Assembly: GCA_000467715.1 (NCBI GenBank)
Contig: AJFK01000081.1
Location: 19,719-83,718, forward strand
Source: Hysterium pulicare CBS 123377
Taxonomy: Eukaryota > Ascomycota > Dothideomycetes > Hysteriales > Hysteriaceae
Length of the DNA stretch: 64,000 nt
Reading direction: 5' to 3'
Positions 48,038 through 59,592 of the stretch are shown in pieces (position 1 is the first letter of the stretch; every line of letters starts with the position of its first letter). The notes beneath the pieces were generated by a model. It ran no database searches. It saw only the letters and a list, made by a program, of their open reading frames with translations, and was not told the DNA's origin. The translations under genes were made by a program, and so were the position numbers.

Positions 48038-49937
48038 CTACTCCCCCTCACCGCCATTTTGCTTACTACCCAACCCATACGTAGCTATTATCCTCCTCGC
48101 GACTCCCTCCCCAGCCCAGTATGCTCCCGTTACCGTCCCGAGCGCAACGAATGGTGCCGTGTGTTCCCCTGCCAGCCAAACACCCCTCTCAGGCATCCCT
48201 TTCCGCATGACTTCAATATCGTCATCACCTCTTTCCAACCCGACCTGGAAGTTACAGTAGCTACCGTAGCCTGCCAGCTCATCATTGGCCCAACCGGTTG
48301 CCAGCGCCGCGAGGGGCTTGCATGCTTCCGAGGTGGAGCTATAGTGCGGGAGACGGGAGTAGTAGGGTTCAAAGAAGTGCAGGAGTGCGGTTTGAGCTGC
48401 AAGAGGGGTTTTGGATTCACGTAAGAGAGAGGCAATGTGTTGGGATATTGGGCCAAAGGTGTAAAAGAGCAGGGTGGGGTGGGCTGTCTTTTCGGGGAGG
48501 GCGGCTAGATTGACACATTCTTGGTTCCAGTTTTGAGGATTGGTGTCAGCGGCGTAGTGTGGTGAGGTCCAGTGCGTGAAGCCCGGATAGTGGTAGTTCG
48601 ATGTTGTTTGGGGCTCTGGGGCTGAGAATTGGTGGAGGGGTGCTGTGGTTGCGGTCACGTTTGGAATCGGCTCGTGTTGTGGCACTTCTACAGAGCCATT
48701 TGCGTTCGAGAGTGGCTTTTCCCAAAATGCGGATGGGAATGTAATGTAAACCTATTGTTGTCAAACCTGAAGGGGCTGGATATTATGAGAAACTGACCTT
48801 ATCCAGGTGTCCGTAACCGATAGACTCAATCGCCTGCTTGAGTCGTAATGGTAAGCTTGGGACAAAAGCATCTTGGTTCCTCTTTAGCCATCCTAGAGGT
48901 GTAGTCATAACAACCTCATCGAAAGTCAGTGGCTCCCCTTCCGATAAATCTACAGTCACTTCTGGTGCATTTTCTCCCTCTTTCGAGGTCATCTTTGTCA
49001 CCTTGTGGCCATATTTGATTACCGCATTCTTCACAGCCGGCTCAGCTATTCGTGCAAGGACCTTATGGTAAGTCTCAGCCACAAAAAGATTCTCTCCGTC
49101 AATACATTCTTCGAGCCAGAAGAACTTCAGACTTTGCTCTTGAATCGGGCTTCCTACAAATGCACCCCACATCTCAGCCATATGGAGAAGAATCTCTCGT
49201 TCTTCAGATGCTTTATCATTCCCTTCAGTTAATGAGGGAAACATTTCTTTGGCTTTCTCTTTGAAGAAGTCCATCAGACTTTTACTTGATAGAATGGTTG
49301 CAGTATGCTCGTTACTGTACGCCATGGCTTGCTCAATGACTTCCCATACACGCTCGGTAACCTGCGCAGAGTCCTTGTCAGGAATTTTCCGGCCTAATTT
49401 GTCATATACTGCTTGGCGACCGTCCCAGTTATTTGTGATTGTTCCGGTCTCTTTTGCTAAATCGAGGATCGGATTATCGTCGGTTCCGTGTATCCAATTA
49501 GGACCTCTAGGGAATATGATCTTAGTAGCAACCTTCACTTCGTCAATGAGGGCAGAATTTCGCAGACCTACAGGTCGACAAGATGTCCTAGTTGGTTGCT
49601 TTGGCAGAGCTATGTCGAGAATGTTAGATTAGCACGAGATAAGAAGTAGAGTCGGTTTCAATACCCTTCCCCCAACACGATCTCTTCCCTCAAGTATCGT
49701 CACCTTTAGTCCATGTTGGAGGAGCAAATCTGCGCATCGAAGTCCGGCAACTCCGGCTCCTACGACGCAAACATGCGGCATCCTTCGCTTCGATATTGTT
49801 CGACGGATCATGGTGGGACTATCTCCGTAGATGGCGGAAAGACTCTGCTGATGCGGACTTGTAGACAGGTCTTGTTGTAACCGAGACATATTAGAGGGGG
49901 GCGATCTTCTACTTGGCGAGTAAGTTCTCTGTTCCAT
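48038..49937 (-). CDS. FAD-dependent amine (polyamine-type) oxidase
   Basis: Flavin amine oxidase expected to oxidise polyamines or related amines, giving an aldehyde, an amine and hydrogen peroxide. Four exons, 49665-49937, 49572-49609, 48798-49506 and 48038-48751, give 577 residues. The three introns are 55, 65 and 46 bp, and splicing yields the expected family text GGRLCQSNQLGHLVDLGPNWIHGT across two junctions and GYGHLDKVYITFPSAFW across the third. The N-terminal FAD-binding fold shows VVGAGVAGLRCADLLL at about 58-73 with GAGVAG at 60-65 and ILEGRDRVGGR. C-terminal flavin-binding text is GVWLAGEHTAPFVALGTVTGAYWAG. There is no SWIRM domain, so it is not a canonical LSD1 histone demethylase. 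It has no signal peptide and no peroxisomal C-terminal tripeptide. The exact substrate is not predictable. It is divergent from the three-exon gene at 50983. Confidence 0.93.
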
Positions 49938-50982
49938 TGTCGTGATCAAAGTAAATTGCGGAGGCCACCGAAGGCTGAAACAAGCACAAGTAGTCGACTA
50001 CTTGATCTTAACTAGAGAATGGTTCGCGAGCAATATAGTGCTTCCGGTAGAATTAAGATTCAGGAGAAGCATGAGGCAAACTGGCCAATTGTTTTCCTAT
50101 CACGAGATCCCTTTACCGCAAAAACTGACGAAGACGTATATAACTAGAACGCAGTTTGTAGAGACTGATGATGTGGAGATCAAAGATGTTGACAATTTTA
50201 ACGGTAAAGTATAGGTGGTGTAGTAAATGAGGGGAATATTGATGTACTTGCTAGCAAACACATGATTGACGTGGGCTTGATAAACGATGTGCGACCTACA
50301 GGTATGACGATGAATGAAAGGCTAACAGGTGGACTTCGGCCAGAGAAAAGGTCACACGAGGAGATTAGGCCAAAGAGAGGGGTGTATAGACGGACAAGCA
50401 GCGCCGCATATATGAAGAGATGGATGAGATTGGGATGGGGTTGATAACACGCCTAGCCTTGATTCCCTTACACCTACCCACATATCCGCGCCAAGCGCCC
50501 CTAACCAAGAGAGGCATCTCGTGGCGTTTTCCGTTTTCCATTGGTTAAGCCGAGCGGACTGATATCGACCTAACTTTCTCATACTATTCACTTTTATATC
50601 AGGAGTCTGCTACCTGCATTACATTAATTTCATTCTATATTTACTTCATCTGGAGACTGGAATGTAGAGACTTCGACTTCGAGACTGCACGCTAGTAGCT
50701 TCAGGTTAGACCCATAGTCTTGTGTCACAGATGCGCATGCAACCCACTTCACGCGTTTGTACCACGCATAAAACACTCTCGGGGATTCACTCCTCTCCAT
50801 GTTTTACTGTCCTTGCAGGACGGGCTACTCGCGCTTCTCGGGTTCTCCGCTATCTACCTAACCCCATTTACCTAACCCAGACCCGTTTCGGCTGCCCGAG
50901 TGAGGGTCCAACTTTATCTAAGGCACGAGCTGACAGCGGACGCACATGCAAGTTGTCTTCTGGATCATACATATAGACAGTC
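49938..50982. promoter_or_regulatory. Divergent promoter region, amine oxidase and 243-aa protein gene
   Basis: About 1.05 kb between a minus-strand start at 49937 and a plus-strand start at 50983. It should contain both promoters. Short frames such as 49942-50214 have no features. No specific site was recognised. Confidence 0.5.
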
Positions 50983-51818
50983 ATGTCTACTGTTCTCACT
51001 CGTACTCTCGCCTTACGCCGCCGGTTTCGTTCTCCCTTGACTACTAGGTGGATCTCTTCAAGTCATTCCCACCGCAGTCCCGAGCGGCCTCCGATAAGGC
51101 TATCAAACAGATCACGTTTCCCCAAGATCCGTGCTTTATATTACCTAATTACGGCACTGCATATACCATTCCTACCGCAACTATTATCGGAACTGGAAAA
51201 CTCCTTCAGGCGGCCGCTCCGGCGAAACATCCACGAAAATATCAAGGACAATGATATAGGTATTCTTCGTTCGAAGACAATGAGCTGTCCAGGGATGAAG
51301 CTGATAATCCGTAGCAAAAAGAACTGATCAGATCGTTGAGAGATACCATGATGCCCTACATGAAACGTCTCGTTGGCTTCGTCGACGCTGGACTACGGGC
51401 CGATTTGAGACGTCGCCCTGCAAAGCGGCGCAAGCAAGAAGTGAAATTCGATATCTCTTGGATAACGAAACACTTTCAGACCCGCCCTTCACAGAGGCAA
51501 AAAGCGAAGCAGAAACCGACGAGTAAGGATCCGCCGAAGGAGGATGAGTGAAACTAATCTTGAGCTCACAGCATCTGGGGACGAAACTTTAATGAATGGC
51601 TTACTTATGAGTATGTTGACGTGTTGGAGAGCTCTTCAACGCTCAAAGGAATTACATCTATTATGCAGAGAGTCCGGCCCGACCACGCTCCTCAAGGTTG
51701 GACCACTTCGAGACGACTCAAGGATGACGACTCAGCATCGAAGAAAAGTTTACGAGGGCCGTTGTTGGGGTTGGCTTTTAGCCTAGGGGGAGGTCTAATT
51801 AAGAGATATGGTGATTAA
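50983..51818 (+). CDS. Spliced gene, 243-aa protein, possible mitochondrial N terminus
   Basis: Assembled from three exons: 50983-51259, 51315-51522 and 51572-51818. Introns are 55 bp (GTATTC...CCGTAG, with a GCTGATAAT branch-like word) and 49 bp (GTAAGG...CACAG, with CTAAT). Exon phases 1 and 2 close exactly into 244 codons ending TAA. The N terminus MSTVLTRTLALRRRFRSPL followed by Thr/Ser/Arg residues and no acidic residue for about 30 positions resembles a mitochondrial presequence. After it come LPQLLSELENSFRRPLRRN, an acidic stretch (TEAKSEAETDD), WGRNFNEWLTYEYVDVLES, and a basic C-terminal end GPLLGLAFSLGGGLIKRYGD with a glycine-rich hydrophobic segment. I recognise no domain. A competing unspliced frame is broken by stops at 51252 and 51312. 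It converges on the alpha-glucosidase gene, with only 69 bp between stops. Confidence 0.7.
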
Positions 51819-51887
51819 ATAAGGGAACTTCTCGTGCATGACCTGAACCGAATAGAAAATCATGGAAACACAATCATTTCGGATTAT

Positions 51888-54748
51888 CTAAGTCATCATG
51901 ACTAGCTCATGTTTATTCGCTGCCTTTCCTTTCAAGGTTGGGACATCCACGGCAAACCTCTGTGTCAATGGCATCCCCAAAGTATAGTTTCTCGGCCCAG
52001 TTTCCCCAAGGATGGTCACGCTCTGAACACGTACACCCGCATCATATCCAAAAGTCCCATTCATATTCAATATTGTGCCATGATAGCTAAACACAATTTC
52101 GGATGTAGTTGTTTGGTTCAAGCTTTCCCCATCATCAAGGTACAAGCTACCGCTTGCCTCCCCGTCACTACCTGGAGCAACTAAGAGCTCAAAGTCCAAT
52201 TTCCTTAGCGCGGTGGTTGTATTAGCTCCGCTGATGCGTAGGGGTATGATAGATCCTCCTCGAATATACACTGGAATGTCCGTGTAATTAACGTTCGTAA
52301 GCGTGATTGTGGAGCCGCTACCGTTGACAGGTTGCAAGGTGTTAAAGTCGTAAAATTGGTCTTTCGGAAGGTAGATGGTTACAGACGTTGAGTTCTCGTC
52401 AGTAACAGGACTGACTAGAAGCGAAGGCCCATAAAAGAATTGAAGGGAGATGGGATACGTTGTGGTATCTGTTGGATAGTGCATCCACATAGGAGCTAGC
52501 ATAGGAGTGCCATCTTCGCTTTGCTGATATAAAGCAGTGTATATGTAATCCAATAACCTATACCTTATATCTATAGCCTTTCTCGCGGCATCAGCTACCA
52601 ATGGCCACCGATAAGCTTCTTGAGGCCGGGCACCAGCCACATTATGGTTTCGATAGAAGGGGTAGAAAGCGCCCAGTGTTGTCCACCGAGCGCAAAGCGT
52701 TTCGGTCGTGTCACCCAGGAACCCACATACATCCGCACCGACCATCGGTACTTGAAAAAAAGACACGAACTGGAGTAAATGACGAATTGATGTTTGATAC
52801 TGGTCCCATGCGGATACGTTGTCTCCGAGCCAATGAGCAACATAAGCTCCGGCACCAAGGAAGGTGCTTCGGGTCACGATCATGGGACGCTTGGATGGAC
52901 GACGTGAGAGCATGGCAAAGCGGCTCGCTTTACTCATCATTGACCCATAGCTATGTGTGTGTTAGTCTTAGGATGAAGGCGACTGCTAGTCGAGAGGACT
53001 CACATATTATGAGTATCATATTCGACATATCCACCACTGTGGACCAGCGTAGTATTAGCAGTCTTATTGCTCAATGAGCCAGCAGCGTTATTGATCATAT
53101 ATGGAGGTTGGATGAGGTTCCTTCCAGGAAGGCCTGTCATTGGCGCTATGTTTCGCTTCCTCTCCCCCGAGGTCGAATTAATCCAATTCGGATCCATCAT
53201 CTTATTATTCGTCGAAGATGCAGTCTGCGCTTGGGCCTGAGCTGCGGCTTCAGGGTCATTACATGGCCACACACAGAAGTTGGAAGGTTCATTCATATCG
53301 ATCCACAGTGCATCAATGTCAATTCCAGTGGATGCGCTGAAGAAGTCGTCAAATTCTCCGTTCCAGTAATCTTGGGTTGCATTGTTGAACCAATCCGGAT
53401 AGGCTGCGACGCCTGGCCAGACAACGGCTTTGTAAATTGAACCATTATCGTTCTTGAGAAAGACACCGGCGTCAGCACCCCGGTTGAATGCATCATAATT
53501 CTGATACGCAACAGCTTCCTTTGTCATCAGTACTACGCAGATAATCATGATGAGAACGAGTTCTGACCTGGATCTATCATCAAGACATAATGCTGACTGT
53601 GATTATGAAGATTGTCGACTAGATCGCGCATCTTGTCCAGGGGAAAGTTGGTGGGATCGGTAGTAAAAACCTTGTAATGGTCCATATAATCCTAGAAGAG
53701 ATTTCCGAATTAGAGTCGAACTTGAGCGCAGCATAATCTTCGTAAGTGTAGCTCACGATATCAGTCCACATCGTCTCAAGCGGTATGTTTGCCTCTGAGT
53801 AGTTTGCAACGACTTCGGCAACTTCATCCACATTTTCATATCCAAATCTACATTGATGGAACCCAAAACCCCAGTAAGGCATCATTGCAGCTTTTTGAGT
53901 CACTTCGCTATACTGTCGGGCGACGTCAAATGGGCCTGGGCCTGCCATGAAATACAAATCCATCACTCCTCCGAGCACATTGTATTCTAGATATTGACCA
54001 TTCGAGTCAGTATTGATCTTGATGTCCATTCCATCACTGTTCATCAGCGCTACTGCGTGAGTGGCATTACTTTGAGACCGATGCTCGTAGTAGACGGGAT
54101 GATTTCCGTACAAATTGGTGCCTGCTGGGACAGCTCCGGCATCTCTGGACCATAGGGTTCTAATGTAGTTCGTAGTTGGGAGCATGAGAGGGTCTGTATG
54201 TTCTCCAAGGCCGTAAAGAACCGGGTTCGTCGGGAGGGACGTTCGAAGGCCAAGATATTGAGTTTCAAATACGATTTTAGATCCATTAGTGTTGAATATA
54301 GCTTCATGGGTATCTGAACGTTCGATCGCAAATGAAAAGGGATTCTCCACGAGTGATACCTGAAGCAAGGAATCATTAGTTGACGAGGTCCCTTCAGGCC
54401 GCGGAACAACATTTTCGGGTATCTGATAGACTTGTTCATCGGCATCGTAGATTATCACATGAACACGTGACTCTGTACTTCGTCAGCCCTCCAGTACACT
54501 CAAATGCATCTTGTCAAAGCGGTGATACCTGTTTGGTACTCAGCACGGAACTTCAGGTCCTTTAAATCCTGTCCATAGATATTGCAAGCTGCACCTGCTA
54601 AGGTCAGATCTGCTGTGATACTGCTCTTAGTTTGCTGGACATTGCTGGCAGCATACCCCGGGCACTGATCGATAGACTGAACGGCAGCAGAGATCGCCCA
54701 GGAAGTAATAGAGACAACTGAAAGGAATTGGTTGAGAAGGGGCCTCAT
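51888..54748 (-). CDS. Secreted alpha-glucosidase, glycoside hydrolase family 31
   Basis: Extracellular retaining alpha-glucosidase expected to release glucose from maltose and starch oligosaccharides. Five exons, 54529-54748, 53757-54472, 53568-53691, 53004-53514 and 51888-52950, give 877 residues. Introns of 53-65 bp restore [33 protein letters not shown] and [12 protein letters not shown]. Residues 1-25 ([19 protein letters not shown]...) form a signal peptide; an in-frame ATG four codons upstream (54760) is an alternative. The catalytic nucleophile should be D426 in [10 protein letters not shown] and the acid/base D567 in HWLGDN, both intact. Other GH31 text includes [50 protein letters not shown] and [13 protein letters not shown]. 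Many N-x-S/T sequons fit a secreted glycoprotein. Fungal homologues are often regulated by AmyR, but I did not find a clear CGGN8(C/A)GG site. Alpha-xylosidase is a less likely alternative. Confidence 0.95.
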
Positions 54749-56211
54749 GATTATGGGCATCGAATACGGAACCAGAGTTCCATTGTGAATGCTGATGGGA
54801 AGCCATGCGTCACCTATATATTCCACTGCATGGCACTTAGCCCTTGCTTCGGGGGGAATGACCATGGGCTATACCAAGGCATAGCAGCCCAAGGATCATA
54901 AGAAGCATGGCAATGCTCACGGATTGTTTGTTTCCAGGATGTCACGAGGGTACTCATTTTCAGTGATGCAAGCTTGTGTAGGATGAATGGAGGGTTCATG
55001 TCCGGGTTGAATAAGGTACTCATGTTGCGAGCTGCCAAGTTTGGAGTTCCAAAGTAGAGACTCGGTACGGAACATCTGTTTTCTCCGAGACATGCTAGGG
55101 ATCGCAGGCCCATTTAGCCTCTTTCATTTCTCGTCATCGTCTTTCATCCTCTGGAGGCGTCAAAAACCCATCTTGTTCGATGATACACGGTTGTGTTCCT
55201 TCGTTTGTTAATATCCGGGACGTCCAGCATCTGATCTCCTTCCTTTAGACTACAACGTCGGCTCCACCCTCTCATTCTCCCATGAGAACCATCAGATTTG
55301 GTCATACCTCGCTCTGCTCTCATGATCCTCTGTGCGGGGTAGGTAATTATTGACTGTCATGCGTAGGTGAGATGCATCCAGGATGGCGGTGCCTGGCCTT
55401 CAAAATCTATTGGCGTAAGAGCCGTTTGAAGAACCGGGGCAAAATCTATGTGCCACACCTTGCTGCGACCTCTTCTGATCTTGCAGGTCACCAACATCCA
55501 AGGAACAACACCTCGTGTAAGACTCGGGTCGAGAACCATATGACTCCAATTGAGCTCTTCTTCCCAGCGCTAAATAACATTAAAAAGAATGCCCTGTGGG
55601 GCTGTGCTAGAGAATGATACCACTCTCGACATTCTAACTATATCAATGTCTCGAATCCGTCGAAAGGGATTCTCCAGGGACATTTTTTGCATGACCCAGG
55701 CCTCAATGTTTCTCATCACTTAAACCCAAGACGTTCTAGTATTCAATCAGCGAACAGCAAGGATTCAAAAGGTCGGGATGTTGGTTTCAATATCCTCGTT
55801 TCGAGATATGATGGCCAAATTCATGAGCTCGTGGGATCGCTTCGCGTTCCTGTTGCCACGCAGCCTGTGTCTCCGTGGCTTAGAAATGCGAAATGACGGT
55901 GCGCCCGAGTACGAAGTTTGGAAGCACATCGCGTGGTTTTTGAAGACGTGTAATATAATACGGAGTCAACATTAATCCAGAAGCGTGAAATGGAAACTGG
56001 GTTGAAGGCGAAAAGGTGAGCCTGTCGGGACTTCATGAATGTCTAATGTGTGCTGTGTTGGTCCATTTTGCGTTTTTGGATGTGAGGTGTTGACGAAGGA
56101 TGTCCGCCGCTCACTGATGAGGGCTGGTATTAATGGCGGGGATGGAAGAAGTAGTCAACTTTTTGTTGAAATCCTTATATGACTTGGATATCACCCTACT
56201 GATTGTATTCA
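54749..56211. other. Promoter side of the alpha-glucosidase gene
   Basis: About 1.5 kb between the alpha-glucosidase start and the stop of the oxidoreductase gene. It should carry the glucosidase promoter. Frames are short and featureless (the longest, 54814-55113 minus, is 99 codons and overlaps the likely leader). No CGGN8(C/A)GG AmyR-type site was found in the parts I checked. Confidence 0.45.
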
Positions 56212-57216
56212 TCATTGCTCGACCTTGAACTTAAGCCCCTTCTGTGCCCTCATCCCCTCCGTGACTTTAATCACAGCCCTACTCAGCTCCTCCCACCTCC
56301 CAACGGCCTCCCGATCACCTTTCTCAATCCAAGCCGCAAACGCCTCTGCTTCATCCTTCAAGTTGAGCTTCGAATCCACCTTTTCGCCACCCAGCTCAGT
56401 AGCCTCCCCTTTCCGACTCTTATCCAGCCATTTCACAGACTCGATGTCAGTAACGGACGGAATCACCAACGTTCCTTTCTCGCCAAAGACCTCAGAAGGA
56501 GCAGTAGAGCTATATATCTTACTTGCATTAATAGAAACCGAGAATTTATCATAGTTGAGAGTAATATTGCCGCCGCCGTCAGCACCAGTCTTGATAATGA
56601 CAGGTGAGTACGTAGAGGATTTCGGGGCGCCGAACAAATCAATAGCAGCTGCTATAGGATAGACACCTAGATCCACCAACGCACCGCCTGAGAACTCCAA
56701 CGAGAAGATATTCGGAACTTCGCCTTTGAGCACGGCATCGTATCGGCTGCTGTATTGAGCATAGTTCAGACTGGCACCGTATATCGGACCCAGTTTCTCG
56801 AGGGAGGACTTCAGGACCTTAAAGTTCTTCTCGTGGAGATGGCGGAACGCTTCGATTAGGAAGACATTATTCGCCTTTGCAATCTTGAATAGCTCGTCTA
56901 GTTCAGCGGATGTGCTGGTTGCGGGTTTTTCTACAATCACGTGTTTCTTGGCTTGGAGAAGTTGCTTTGCTTGTTCGTAGTGCAGAGAGTTCGGCGAAGC
57001 GATGTATACGGCTTGGATATCTGTATCTGATGCTAGAGAGGCGAGGGAGGTGTGAGTCCTGATTTCCTGGTTGTTGCTGTGCTTCGAGGCAAAGTCTTGG
57101 GCCGTGGACTCCGTCCGAGAGTAGACAGCCCGGAGGGTCCAAAGGTTTGTTGACGTCGCTGAGTTTATGAAGGAACTGGTGATCCAGTTCGTCCCTATAA
57201 TACCGAATTTGATCAT
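56212..57216 (-). CDS. Gfo/Idh/MocA family oxidoreductase
   Basis: NAD(P)-dependent sugar or diol dehydrogenase family member in one exon of 334 residues. The N-terminal Rossmann fold begins at once with IKFGIIGTNWITSSF at 2-16 (glycines 5 and 8) and continues to the EKPATST signature at 96-102 in which K97 is the usual catalytic lysine. The second half shows the alpha/beta substrate domain with the family-type text GGALVDLGVYPIAAAIDLFG, where the aspartate and tyrosine positions lie near the active site. There is no signal peptide, so it is likely cytosolic. Similar fungal proteins are labelled dimeric dihydrodiol dehydrogenase or D-xylose dehydrogenase, but the substrate cannot be assigned. 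It is preceded on the same strand by a dioxygenase gene with 257 bp between the two coding regions, short for this window. Confidence 0.92.
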   Translation of the reverse strand: MIKFGIIGTNWITSSFINSATSTNLWTLRAVYSRTESTAQDFASKHSNNQEIRTHTSLASLASDTDIQAVYIASPNSLHYEQAKQLLQAKKHVIVEKPATSTSAELDELFKIAKANNVFLIEAFRHLHEKNFKVLKSSLEKLGPIYGASLNYAQYSSRYDAVLKGEVPNIFSLEFSGGALVDLGVYPIAAAIDLFGAPKSSTYSPVIIKTGADGGGNITLNYDKFSVSINASKIYSSTAPSEVFGEKGTLVIPSVTDIESVKWLDKSRKGEATELGGEKVDSKLNLKDEAEAFAAWIEKGDREAVGRWEELSRAVIKVTEGMRAQKGLKFKVEQ

Positions 57217-57473
57217 TTTGACAGCTGAAGGGTTGGTGAGGGAGATTTCTCAGTGAGGAAGGGTCCACGAGTTGTTGAGTTTTTTGGTGTTGAGATGCGA
57301 TCGGCCAATCAGACGCTAGTGTGTGAATGACCTATCTTTGAAGTGGCTCGCTTTACAATGAAGCCAAGATAATAACTTGGCTTAGAATATTGTGGATCAT
57401 CTGTATGGCATATAAGAAATCTGTGCATGAGAACTTTCCATGAAGGAGCATTGCATGTTTCTGACCACCTTGC

Positions 57474-58748
57474 TTAAGGTCCATATACAAAGGGAGAGGC
57501 AAGACACCTAAATGTGAATTTCTTATGCAGGATGTTATCTAAGTGACCTCCGACCCGTTTCAACTTAATTCCCCCTTTCAAATAAGTAGCAGTTAGCCGC
57601 TTAACCATCCAATCCCCCGGGCGGATAGGCGGATACTTCCTTGGACTAGCCTCCGAAATACAAGTCTCAATGGCATTGACGATGCGTTCATGATCTGGAT
57701 GAGCGAAGAACTATAATCAAATCAGCTCAGCCACATTCAGTTGTCATCAATTCATGGTCGTTCTCTTCAAATGACTCACCGCAATCGAATATCTAGCGGA
57801 GTGATATCCATTCTCTCTCACCTTCGCATTCGGTGGACTCACAACACGATGATGGGTGGACTTGATCACATCGTGGGTCCAAGTCTGCAACATATCCCCA
57901 GCATTGATCACAATTGCGTCTTCAATGGGAGGGATATCTTGCCACGAGCCATCTGGTGTCCGAACTTGCAACCCACCGCTCATATCTTGGAATAGAAGCG
58001 TAACAGTGCCATAGTCCGTATGACTCCCTGCTCTTACCGTCCCCTCTTGTTTTAGGACAGATGCGGGGACGGCCGGGTAGTGAAAGAGGCGGAGAACGTG
58101 ATCACCGGCTGTGACGTATTCTTTGAAGAAAGAAGACCGAATATGAAGTCCTTCTGCTATGGCAGATAGAAGGGAGTGGTGTAAGTCGTCGCATTGTTGG
58201 TAGAATTCGTTCATTGCGGCACCGAAGCCGGGTAGGGTGGAGTCAGGATGGTGGTTTTGGAACGATTTCGCTGGATACCTGTCTCCTACATCACTGCCAA
58301 TCTCGAGGGACTCCTTAAGATCGGGTATCATAGCGCGAAGTTTTGCGACGGCGCTTTCCTTGTCTTTCGAATCCAAATTCAAGTTCGTGACTTTTTCGAC
58401 GCCCATGCCTGAGTAACCGCGGTTGGCGTCTTTATTTGAATTTGGATGCTTCTGCTTCTCTTCAAGTGGAAGCGCGAAGTACTTTGCACTCCAATCGTAG
58501 ACTTTACTGGGGGAGAGGCCGCTATTTTGGAGGTACAAGAGGCCGGAAGTAGTAAAACCTTTCATGATTTCGGCGACGTATTCTTGTTTTTGAGGGGGAC
58601 TGCCGTGGAGGTACTTGGAGAAGTCGACAAGGGAATTTCGAAGTTTGACTTGGTGAATTGGAACCTAAGCGGTCCACTCTTATTTGTAGTAGAGTTCTAG
58701 GTCTATGGAATAGCCTTGCCACATCACCTTTGCGGATTCTGAAGCCAT
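57474..58748 (-). CDS. Fe(II)/2-oxoglutarate-dependent dioxygenase, isopenicillin-N-synthase-like fold
   Basis: Non-heme iron dioxygenase of the 2OG-Fe(II) family (DIOX_N plus 2OG-FeII_Oxy). Three exons, 58728-58748 (21 nt), 57780-58664 and 57474-57710, give 380 residues. Introns are 63 bp (GTGATG...TTAG) and 69 bp (GTGAGT...TATAG). The short first exon joins MASESAK to VPIHQVKLRNSLVDFSKYL, the usual start of such proteins. Iron ligands are H222 and D224 in AGSHTDYGTVTLL and H279 in STHHRVV; the 2-oxoglutarate-binding pair is R298 and S300 in ARYSIAFFAHPD, split by the second intron, so this junction is well supported. DWMVKRLTATYLKG is the typical late helix. The last 20 or so residues are not family-like, so the true 3' end may differ through an extra intron. 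Substrate unknown; flavonoid, alkaloid or nucleotide-type oxidation is all possible. Confidence 0.92.
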
Positions 58749-59592
58749 GTTCTCTATCAGCATTTGTTGAACCGAAGACACGTTGGGAATTCAGCCTGAG
58801 CGAAAAACTATTTTCTAGCAATAGACATATCCATTGACATGTCTCCAGTCTTTTAATGGCGGTCTCCAATCGCGGAGATGCGCGTGGCGTGGTGTTCAGC
58901 GTGGTTGTCCGAGACTAAGGCACTTATCTTTTCAACTTCGGAGATACCCGCCATTTGCCCAAAGAACAAACGCACACCAATTATCTGAACCTGGATCGTG
59001 GATTTGAGTAAAATATATTAAATGCTTTATATAACGACACGCGAGAACGTGTTGCAGTAAGGTGATCTCAAACGGGCAAAAGCTTTTTGGCAGAGCATTA
59101 ATATGATAAAAGAGGGGGATAATTGTTTTGGAATTAACAAGGGGAGTGAAAACCCAATTATAGAGCAAAAGATTATGGAAGAGAGTTCTAGAAGAGATCG
59201 GAAACTGTGGTGATCACGACCATCTTGATTGTAGAGGCATAATTGAGAATATTGAGAGATCTTCCTAAGTGGCAGTATACCTTTACATTGGGTGAATGAA
59301 ATCTGAAGATATTTGAACTGAAATGATCAGGACTGAGGACGGTTTGGGAATCTTGTGTAAGTCGATAAGAAGCTGGAATAGAGATCAAAAAAGATAGAGA
59401 GGAGCGCCCAAAAATATGGCCAGTAATAACCCGGCAGATTGCATCATGCATTTATTGCAAATCAAAAGTATAGACGCATCCATCAGGTATATGCTGTAGG
59501 AATGAATGGAAAATCCGTGAAGGGGTTGACATTGGAAGATGACAAGGACGTCGAGAAGCCGTCGGAAAGAATTTGAGAGATCGAATCACCAT
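58749..59592. other. Intergenic spacer with dioxygenase promoter
   Basis: About 840 bp between the dioxygenase start and the stop of the BTB gene, both on the minus strand. Short frames only (for example 58932-59168 and 59188-59451 minus), AT-rich around 58990-59160. Probably promoter plus 3' flank. Confidence 0.5.

Noticed and set aside
51336-51551. Alternative frame for the gene at 51 kb (MPYMKRLVGFVDAGLRADLRRR region)
   Set aside because: It looks protein-like, but in-frame stops lie upstream at 51252 and 51312 and it cannot be joined to the C-terminal exon with a normal intron as neatly as the chosen frame.
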